From positions 405,926 through 469,925 of the forward strand of contig QAZA01000039.1 in assembly GCA_003054695.1 (NCBI GenBank): 64,000 bases of DNA, written 5' to 3'. This stretch comes from Verrucomicrobia bacterium LW23 (lineage in GTDB: Bacteria > Verrucomicrobiota > Verrucomicrobiia > Methylacidiphilales > UBA1321). The notes beneath the pieces were generated by a model that was given only the letters and a program-made list of their open reading frames with translations, ran no database searches and was not told where the DNA came from. This document shows positions 58,598 through 64,000 of this stretch, piece by piece. Position 1 is the stretch's first letter. The number at the start of each line of letters is the position of its first letter. The position numbers and the translations under genes were made by a program.

Positions 58598-59066
58598 GGG
58601 GCGGAGCCTACCACGAATCACACGAAGTCGCAGGAAGGGGAAGATTGGAAAGCATCCCTGAGACCAATTCGCGAATTGGTCTGAATCCTCATCCCCATCC
58701 GTGTGTTCCGTGTGCTCCGTGGTAAACCATCCCCTCCGCATGCTGGTTATTACCCACGGAGTACACGGAACACACGGACGGGGATGCGAAATAACACTAA
58801 TTCGCTCTCAAAATGAGCCCAAAGCGCGCCATACGCTTTCAAGATGAGCCCGAATCGCTTGTTCTATCTGTCTAAACCATAAGTCGCCGCCGCGTTGTTC
58901 CGGCTATTCGTGGTTAATCCAGACTCTCCTCCCCAGCGCCCTCGCCTCGCAAGGCGTTTTTTACTGGCGAGAGGGCTTCGCTGCGTGTAACCTGCTCCGT
59001 GCGGGCAATTGCTCTGCACACCTGTACGCAGGCAAGGTCAACCACCCGATTCTGGAAGCACGCCGC
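58598..59066. repeat. Spacer with diverged CACGAAG element and inverted repeat
   Basis: 58609-58640 carries TACCACGAATCACACGAAGT. 58661-58682 is AGACCAATTCGCGAATTGGTCT, a perfect 22-bp palindrome. 58690-58725 (ATCCCCATCCGTGTGTTCCG then TGTGCTCCGTGGTAAA) pairs with 58750-58785 (TTACCCACGGAGTACACGGA then ACACACGGACGGGGAT). No gene is seen; the promoter of the gene at 59067 should be in the right-hand part. Confidence 0.75.
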
Positions 59067-59693
59067 ATGAAGCTACTCTCCACTACACGATTCCCCTTGT
59101 CCCCCGCCCTTGCGCCGGCCATTGCCTGCGCCATTACCGCCGCCGGCCTGATGCCCGGCGCCGCTTTCGCCCAGGAAAAGCCTGCCGCCACCAACGAGGC
59201 GCCGCTGACCCTGAGCACCAATCAGCCCGGCCCCCCCAGCGCCTCCGTCAACCGCCTGGACTCGCTAAGCGGCTTTCGCGGCCTCAAATTCGGCACCGCC
59301 ATCGGCGATGTCAAAGACCTCACCGTCGTCGACGACCGCGGCATCATCAAAACCTACAGCAAAAAGGACGACACCCTTGTGGTCGGCCCCATCAAGCTGG
59401 AGGGCATCGTCTACTACTTCCTGGAAGGCAAGTTCTACGGCGTCTCGCTCTTTACCAACAACACGCCGGACAGCATCAAGCTGCTGGACTACGCCACCAT
59501 CGCGTTTGGCAACTACATCAAGCCCGACAAGGATGTGGAAGACTACTTCTGGGAAGGCAAAGTCTCCAACGCCCGCTACAGCGGCAAGCGGGACTCCGGC
59601 CACGCCGAAGTGTTTATCGGAGACAACTCCCTGCTGCGCAAGGCGGAGGAAGCGGAGATTAAAGGCCTGATTAACGCCGGCAAGGACCTGTAA
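59067..59693 (+). CDS. Exported hypothetical protein
   Basis: A 208-residue protein with a signal peptide (LAPAIACAITAAGLMPGAAF, cleavage after AFA-Q). The mature part has a Thr/Pro-rich start, then a beta-rich domain (SLSGFRGLKFGTAIGDVKDL, TLVVGPIKLEGIVYYFLEGK, FYGVSLFTNNTPDSIKLLDY) and a C-terminal helix (KAEEAEIKGLINAGKDL). The pattern (FRGxKFGT, then FYGVSLF) is found in small secreted proteins that assess or bind ligands at the cell surface, but no function can be assigned. It is in the same direction as the W-x-N repeat peptide gene 182 bp downstream. Confidence 0.72.
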   Translation: MKLLSTTRFPLSPALAPAIACAITAAGLMPGAAFAQEKPAATNEAPLTLSTNQPGPPSASVNRLDSLSGFRGLKFGTAIGDVKDLTVVDDRGIIKTYSKKDDTLVVGPIKLEGIVYYFLEGKFYGVSLFTNNTPDSIKLLDYATIAFGNYIKPDKDVEDYFWEGKVSNARYSGKRDSGHAEVFIGDNSLLRKAEEAEIKGLINAGKDL

Positions 59694-59874
59694 GCGCGCC
59701 ATGATGGCGCCAAGAGTCCAACTATCACGATAAGAGCACGATGAGTGCGCCATAAACGCAGCCATGAGCCAGCCAGCCCCGGCAGCCGACACGGCACCCC
59801 GCAACGCCACACGCCAAGCGCAACGCCTTGCGATAGACTCCAAACTTTAGCACCTTAAACGTTACTCTCCTATC

Positions 59875-60273
59875 ATGAGCGATTCACCTCAACAAACTCC
59901 CAGGCCGGCACGCACCATGCGGCAGGCGCTGGCCATCCTGCTGACCGTCACCGGCGGTTTGCTGCTGGGCACCGGCGCCACGCGGAGCGAGGCGGCCGTT
60001 AACGACAAAACCAATCTCCCCCCCGTCACCCCCCTGGCCGGCGCCGACACCCTCCCCACCAGCACCGCCCCCCTGACCTTTGAGGAACGCGTGGCCAACG
60101 CCCGCAAACACCTCATGGTGGCCACACCCGAGGACCAGCAATCCGTGGAAGGCGCCCAGATCTACTGGCGCAACTGGGCCAACTGGCGCTGGGGCAACGG
60201 CGGCTGGCGTAACTGGAACAACTGGAATAACTGGCGCAACTGGAGTAACTGGAGCAACTGGAACAACTGGTAA
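59875..60273 (+). CDS. Candidate cyclophane RiPP precursor (GrrA/OscA-like) with W-x-N repeats
   Basis: A 132-residue peptide. The N-terminal part has a hydrophobic leader (RQALAILLTVTGGLLLGTGA, then TRSEAA) and a middle segment (LTFEERVANARKHLMVATPE). The C-terminal 37 residues are almost only Trp, Asn, Arg, Ser and Gly in the three-residue pattern W-x-N: WRN-WAN-WRWGNGG-WRN, then WNN-WNN-WRN-WSN-WSN-WNN-W. W-x-N is the motif in which radical SAM/SPASM enzymes of the Xye/Grr (triceptide) families join the Trp ring to the Asn side chain to form cyclophanes. The signal-like leader and repeat-type core match GrrA/OscA precursors. No radical SAM maturase is found within the window. An exporter of RiPP type lies 17 kb upstream (37119-42277). 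The DNA shows a 9-bp tandem repeat (AACTGGNNY). Confidence 0.7.
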   Translation: MSDSPQQTPRPARTMRQALAILLTVTGGLLLGTGATRSEAAVNDKTNLPPVTPLAGADTLPTSTAPLTFEERVANARKHLMVATPEDQQSVEGAQIYWRNWANWRWGNGGWRNWNNWNNWRNWSNWSNWNNW

Positions 60274-60614
60274 GCCCTCTCTCTCTCTCTCCAGCCTCCC
60301 CCGCCCGCCAACCACATCACGCCGCCCCTCCGCCCCCCCCCGCAGAGCGGCGGCGTTTTCCATACCGGCCACACACCCCCGCACGCCCAGCATGGAGCTC
60401 CGAAAACGGCAGCGCCGTGCCTTTCCCAAGGCGCCCGCAGCGCCTCAGCAATGGTGTACAGCGTCGCGCTTGTTCGAGAACGGCTCCGCAGTTCTCGGAG
60501 CTTGGAAAATTCGCGACAAGCTATCTGGAAAACGCTCTAAGCATGCCTCGCCGGATCACCATGCGGTTCAGGCGGCATTGGTTAGTCCCTGATGAGTTGC
60601 TCCCCGTCTTGCTA
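60274..60614 (-). repeat. Spacer with inverted copy of the TTTTCCAGATAGCTTG element
   Basis: 60480-60548 contains ATTCGCGACAAGCTATCTGG, then AAAACGCTCTAAG, the reverse complement of the element at 10985 and 14954. An adjacent stem CGAGAAC...GTTCTCG is at 60477-60500. The left part (60280-60350) is a C/T-rich low-complexity tract (CTCTCTCTCTCTC). No gene is seen. Confidence 0.6.
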
Positions 60615-61670
60615 CTACCTGTCCAGCCTGCCGACGTGCTCGGCCAGGGCGCCGGCGATGGCTTCCAACGCGCGGCGGTGGTCGGTTTGCGGCAGAAAAT
60701 CCAGGGCGGCCTGGGCTTCGGCCAGGTAGCGGCGGATGTGGGCGACACTTTCACGCAGGCCGCCGCGTTCCACGGCCAGGGCCAGCAGGCCCACGCGGTC
60801 GTCCTCGGTGCCGTGCACGATGGTCTCGGAGATGGCGGCTCGCTCTGTATCTGCCGCATGGTGAAGGAGATGCAGAATGGGCAGGGTGAGTTTGCCGCGC
60901 TCCAGGTCGGTGCCCACCGTTTTGCCGGCGGCGTCCTCGGTGCCCACGAGATCCAGGCAGTCATCGTAAATCTGGTACGCAATGCCCAGGCAATCGCCGT
61001 AATGGCGACAGCGGGCCACTTGCTCGGGCGGCAGGCCGTTGAGATACGCGGCCAGCTCGGTGGCCACGTAAAAGAACGGCGCCGTCTTCATCTGGATGAT
61101 GCGCAGGTACTCCGGCAGCTTCATCTGCAGGTCAAACCGGCGCTGCGTTTGCAGGATCTCCCCGCAGCATACCTCCTTGGTGGCGGCGGCCACGCGGCGG
61201 CTGATCTCCATCGTGTCGAAGCGCGTGCACAGCATCAGAGCCTGCGCGAAGAGGCTGTCGCCCAGCAGTACGGCCGTGTCGGCGCCCCAGCGCGCGTTGC
61301 TGGTGGCGGCGCCGCGGCGCTTGGTGGCGTTGTCCATAATGTCGTCGTGGACAAGCGTGGCCAGGTGGATGAGCTCGATAACGACGGCGAGATCGACGTG
61401 GCCGGACGAGATGCCGCCGGTGGCGTGGGCGGTCAGCAGCGTCAGCGCGGGGCGGATGCGTTTGCCCTGGCTCTCCACGGCGTGGGCCACGTAGCCGTGC
61501 ATGGCGGGGTCGAACTCTGCGACCTGCTCGCGGATGCGTTCCTCCACCTGAGCCATGCCGGGGGCAATGAGTTTAAAATGTCGGCGCAGGTCCAGTTTCT
61601 GGGGCAGGGTGGGAAAGATCCTGTGCAGGTTCTCCGCAGTCAGTTTTTGGACTTTTTCGAGCAGGCTCAC
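60615..61670 (-). CDS. Polyprenyl diphosphate synthase
   Basis: A 351-residue trans-prenyltransferase. The first aspartate-rich motif is LVHDDIMDNA (DDIMD, 109-113) and the second is YQIYDDCLDL (DDCLD, 236-240). QGKRIRPALTLL and GDSLFAQALML are the usual substrate-binding segments, GEILQTQRRFDL lies in helix G, and DLERGKLTLPILHLL near the second motif. Small residues before the first motif (HLATLVHDD) indicate a long-chain product such as octaprenyl diphosphate for quinones. The enzyme condenses isopentenyl diphosphate units. It stands alone, with a 193-bp spacer to the next gene. Confidence 0.93.
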   Translation of the reverse strand: MSLLEKVQKLTAENLHRIFPTLPQKLDLRRHFKLIAPGMAQVEERIREQVAEFDPAMHGYVAHAVESQGKRIRPALTLLTAHATGGISSGHVDLAVVIELIHLATLVHDDIMDNATKRRGAATSNARWGADTAVLLGDSLFAQALMLCTRFDTMEISRRVAAATKEVCCGEILQTQRRFDLQMKLPEYLRIIQMKTAPFFYVATELAAYLNGLPPEQVARCRHYGDCLGIAYQIYDDCLDLVGTEDAAGKTVGTDLERGKLTLPILHLLHHAADTERAAISETIVHGTEDDRVGLLALAVERGGLRESVAHIRRYLAEAQAALDFLPQTDHRRALEAIAGALAEHVGRLDR

Positions 61671-61864
61671 AGATATAAAGCTACCGGGGGGAAGGGCGGT
61701 GTCAAACCGGATTTCATCATTTTTCGAAAAAATCAGAAAAAATGAAAAACCCGCCTGTCGCCCGGAGCATCGTTGTCTCTAGCAAATCGCCTGCCAGAAT
61801 GCACGGACTTATCACACCCTTCTTGCGCTTCCTCCATTCCGCCTTCGCCCCCCGCATGCCCCGC

Positions 61865-63445
61865 CTATTTGCGACGGCTCAGCACCACCCGATCGTTCTC
61901 GTACCAGGTGGCCATGATAAACCGCTTGTGCCGCGCCTTAAACGCCAGCCCCTCCGCCTTGGTGGGGAAGTAGATATCCACAACAATGGCTGCTTTTTCC
62001 TCCGCCGTCTTGCCGGCCCTGCGGGCGGCGCGCCGGTTGACAACATCGCCGCCGGTATCCACCGCGATGAACTCGCCCATGCCTTCCAGGCGCACGCGCG
62101 TGCCGTACCGGATGATTTTGGGATCGATGGAAATGTGCCCGCGCTTGAGCGTAACCCCCGTGGAGGCAAGATTTTTGGACGTGTAGTAGCCGCCGCTGGG
62201 GTCGCCCGGCCAGTACACGGTAATGCACGCCAGCCGCTGGTGCAGCCTGCCCAGTTGCGGATTCTCCACCGACTCCGCCACGCTGAGCGACGGTGCGTTG
62301 CCCTTTTTGGCCGGCGTGGAGCCCTTGCCCGCAGGCACCGGGATGGTGCGCGCCGTGCCCTTGCTGTTGGTGGAGGTGGCCGTGCGTCCCACGCCACTGC
62401 GCGAGGCCGTGCCCTGCTCGCTCTTCTCGCCGGATTCGCCCGCCTCCGCGCTGCTGCCGGGTGCTTCCGCGCCGCCAGGCGAAGTCGTTGTATCTGCAAC
62501 AGGTGGCGCAACAGGGATGTTATCGTGCGGCACCTCCGCGGCTGCAGCCGTGCGCTCCTGGGTTGAGGCGCTGCTCTCCTTCGCGGAGTCTCGCTTTTTG
62601 GCTGCGGAGGTGGATGGCGAGGCGGGGGAAGCGGACGCGGTTCCGGCGGACGGCTTGGGCGTTGACTTGCCCAGGGTGCTTTTCTCCGGCTTCCCGGCCT
62701 TGTCGTTCCGCTCGGCGGAGCCCGCGCTGGAGTGTGGCGAGCCTTCCGGGCCGGGGGCGATCGGCTCGGGCGTTGTCTCCACAATCGGCTGCGAGCCACC
62801 CGACGACGGCACGGGCTCGGGGGACGCAGGGACACCATCCGGCGACGAGGAGCGGGGCGTTTGCCGCGGCGTAAGGGGAAGCCCGCCGGGCGCGCCTGGC
62901 TCGGGCATCGGCGCCGGGGAGATGTCCCGCGCGTTCTGGATATCCTCCGCGCTGGGCGCGCGCACGCGGGACGACGCGGCCGGCTTGTCCGCCTTTCTTG
63001 CCGAGGTCGAGGTCGATTTCTCGCTGTCTGCCGCTTTGGACCCGGATGTGAGGGCAGGGGCCTTGCCTTTGCCCTTGCCATTGCCTTTGCTTGCGGCGGT
63101 GGATTTTTCATCCTTTGCCGTCGTGCTCAGCGCCACGTCGCTCAGTTTGTCGGTCGCGGAGCTGTCGGCGGGGGCGGTCGCTGCCGGCTTCTCCCCCGCC
63201 GTGCCTGCACCGGCAGGACGCACTTTGGGTCGTGACGCCGAGGCGGGCTTTGCCGACGAAGCGCCTGGCGCTGGAGCCGCCCCTTCCACCTTGCGTTCCT
63301 CCGACTGCGCCGCGGCCCGCGATGGCGCGACGACCAGGGCCAATGCCAGGGTCGAAGCCGCAGGTGCTGTCACCGCCAGCACCTGCAGAAGCATCGCCAC
63401 CACAAAGCGCGGCATCAAAAAGGGAAGGGTGGCGAGGCATGACAT
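61865..63445 (-). CDS. Exported protein with C-terminal 3D (double-psi beta-barrel-like) domain
   Basis: About 526 residues. A hydrophobic N-terminus (MPRFVVAMLLQVLAVTAPAA and ALALVVAPSRAAAQ) acts as signal peptide. About 330 residues of Ser/Ala/Pro/Lys-rich low-complexity sequence follow. The C-terminal 110 residues hold a 3D domain: ITVYWPGDPSGGYYTSKNLA, GHISIDPKIIRYGTRVRLEG, FIAVDTGGDVVN and AAIVVDIYFPTKAEG. The three Asp residues are D in SIDPK, VDTGG and VVDIY. 3D domains of MltA/RlpA type bind or cleave peptidoglycan glycan strands. The start is uncertain: 63415 and a non-ATG start near 63481 are alternatives. Long frames on the opposite strand are shadows. Confidence 0.75.
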   Translation of the reverse strand: MSCLATLPFLMPRFVVAMLLQVLAVTAPAASTLALALVVAPSRAAAQSEERKVEGAAPAPGASSAKPASASRPKVRPAGAGTAGEKPAATAPADSSATDKLSDVALSTTAKDEKSTAASKGNGKGKGKAPALTSGSKAADSEKSTSTSARKADKPAASSRVRAPSAEDIQNARDISPAPMPEPGAPGGLPLTPRQTPRSSSPDGVPASPEPVPSSGGSQPIVETTPEPIAPGPEGSPHSSAGSAERNDKAGKPEKSTLGKSTPKPSAGTASASPASPSTSAAKKRDSAKESSASTQERTAAAAEVPHDNIPVAPPVADTTTSPGGAEAPGSSAEAGESGEKSEQGTASRSGVGRTATSTNSKGTARTIPVPAGKGSTPAKKGNAPSLSVAESVENPQLGRLHQRLACITVYWPGDPSGGYYTSKNLASTGVTLKRGHISIDPKIIRYGTRVRLEGMGEFIAVDTGGDVVNRRAARRAGKTAEEKAAIVVDIYFPTKAEGLAFKARHKRFIMATWYENDRVVLSRRK

Positions 63446-63597
63446 GAGGGGAAAGCTTACCTTTCTCGCGCAAAGGTTCAAGCATCAAGTATTTGTTACC
63501 AACGCACAGCCCGCCACCGCCCCCCTCCCTCCCAGGGCCGGGGACTTTAACCACGGAAAGCAGCCGAAATGGAGGACCGGGAAACATAAGCGCCCTC

Positions 63598-63749
63598 AGA
63601 GGATGTCGACATTTCCGCTGCATCCCCTTGGCGAAACTTTCCGTCCTTGGCGATACTATCTACCTTGGATCTACGGACCTTCAGATAAGATCGCCAAGGG
63701 CGGAAAGTTTCGCCAAGAGGGTTGCTTCCACGATGTTCAATCTTCCCTA
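63598..63749. repeat. GGCGAAACTTTCCG palindromic element, full copy
   Basis: CAGAGGATGTCGACATTTCC, then CCCTTGGCGAAACTTTCCGT and the right arm ATCGCCAAGGGCGGAAAGTT, ending with AGAGGGTTGCTTCCACGATG and TTCAATCTTCCCTACG. It is nearly identical to the copy at 4276, including the downstream TTCCACGATGTTCAA segment. Confidence 0.85.
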
Positions 63750-63774
63750 CGTTTCCCCTTTTATCTCCTGCTTA

Positions 63775-63936
63775 GACCAATTCGCAAAGTTATTTGCTCT
63801 TTTTGCGGGCCGCTTTTGGGCTATGGCCGCACTGAAACTCCTGTCGAGCATTATCCTACTGCACTCCCTCCGTTTCAGCGCACCCATAGCCCAAAATCAG
63901 CTCCGCATAAAGATCAAATAACTTTGCGAATTGGAC
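63775..63936. repeat. Long imperfect hairpin element next to the palindromic repeat
   Basis: GACCAATTCGCAAAGTTATT and TGCTCTTTTTGCGG (63775-63808) pair with CCGCATAAAGATCAAATAAC and TTTGCGAATTGGAC (63903-63936). An inner stem CTTTTGGGCTATGG pairs with CCCATAGCCCAAAA. The outer arm is also seen as a half copy at 4488-4522 and as a fragment at 399-417. The last 64 bp of the window hold no recognised feature. Confidence 0.75.
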
Positions 63937-64000
63937 TTAGTGTCCTGAGTCAGAAATAGCTATAATAAGGTTTAGGTATGAGCGTCAAGTGTGCGCTGGG

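Noticed and set aside
60205..60270. Simple microsatellite without coding meaning (AACTGG repeats)
   Set aside because: The unit is 9 bp and in frame, the peptide has a leader and W-x-N spacing known from modified peptides, and the third bases vary while W and N are kept.
62223..63959. 578-codon open frame opposite the 3D-domain protein, running into the repeat at 63598
   Set aside because: It translates a Ser/Ala/Pro-rich linker in reverse and then repeat sequence; no protein features.

Overview
The window reads as a chromosomal segment of a GC-rich Gram-negative bacterium, most likely of the Verrucomicrobiota/PVC group. This assignment is an inference. It rests on a two-partner-secretion outer-membrane protein (Gram-negative envelope) occurring together with a McsB-type arginine kinase and ClpC, on the many short uncharacterised single-TM proteins, and on intergenic spacers filled with CACGAAG-type repeats. 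There is no rRNA operon, no CRISPR array and no recognisable transposase. One tRNA-Ala(GGC) gene lies at 1483-1555.

Layout. 0-12.3 kb: the end of a glycosyltransferase, an MBL-fold hydrolase, tRNA-Ala, an overlapping sppA/CPBP-protease pair, a betaine-lipid pair (btaA, btaB), a secreted coiled-coil/TPR protein and two small single-TM proteins. 12.9-15.8 kb: an accessory-looking patch with two divergent ribbon-helix-helix-like proteins, two translationally coupled orphan genes and an excisionase-type HTH protein. 15.9-20.4 kb: phoU, ctpA, rsmI and a sialate-O-acetylesterase-like gene.

20.7-27.0 kb: the most interesting block. mcsB, two ATPase-less Clp N-domain proteins and clpC lie in one direction. 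McsB marks proteins with phospho-arginine, and the ClpC N-domain reads that mark. The two extra proteins carry two and four Clp_N half-repeats and share a short C-terminal tail that looks like a ribbon-helix-helix. A further, membrane-anchored degenerate Clp_N protein lies at 32.4-33.0 kb. Together they suggest an expanded phospho-arginine recognition system with non-ATPase adaptors or regulators.

27.5-36.9 kb: a small acidic protein, a PAS hybrid sensor kinase that has lost its phospho-acceptor histidine, an AAA ATPase with a winged-helix-like front end, ilvH, a SnoaL-like secreted protein, a truncated gene remnant and two hypothetical genes. 37.1-42.3 kb: a two-gene NHLP/NHLM-type peptide exporter with a C39 leader peptidase but no maturase or fusion protein beside it. 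42.8-49.7 kb: an arabinofuranosidase-like glycosidase, a TpsB transporter, a Gfo/Idh/MocA oxidoreductase, a metallophosphoesterase and an EgtD-like methyltransferase. 49.8-54.6 kb: an unusually long FtsK. 55-63.5 kb: ada, a large polytopic membrane protein, a secreted protein, a candidate cyclophane-type RiPP precursor ending in W-x-N repeats (59875-60273), a polyprenyl synthase and a 3D-domain protein.

The spacers hold several families of repeated or inverted elements: a CACGAAG element in both orientations, a GGCGAAACTTTCCG palindrome in about five copies, long near-perfect inverted repeats, a TTTTCCAGATAGCTTG element, and a two-hairpin element found directly after the btaA and clpC stop codons. 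Start codons were often moved downstream of the longest reading frame, to where family similarity or a signal peptide begins. Motif positions were read by eye.
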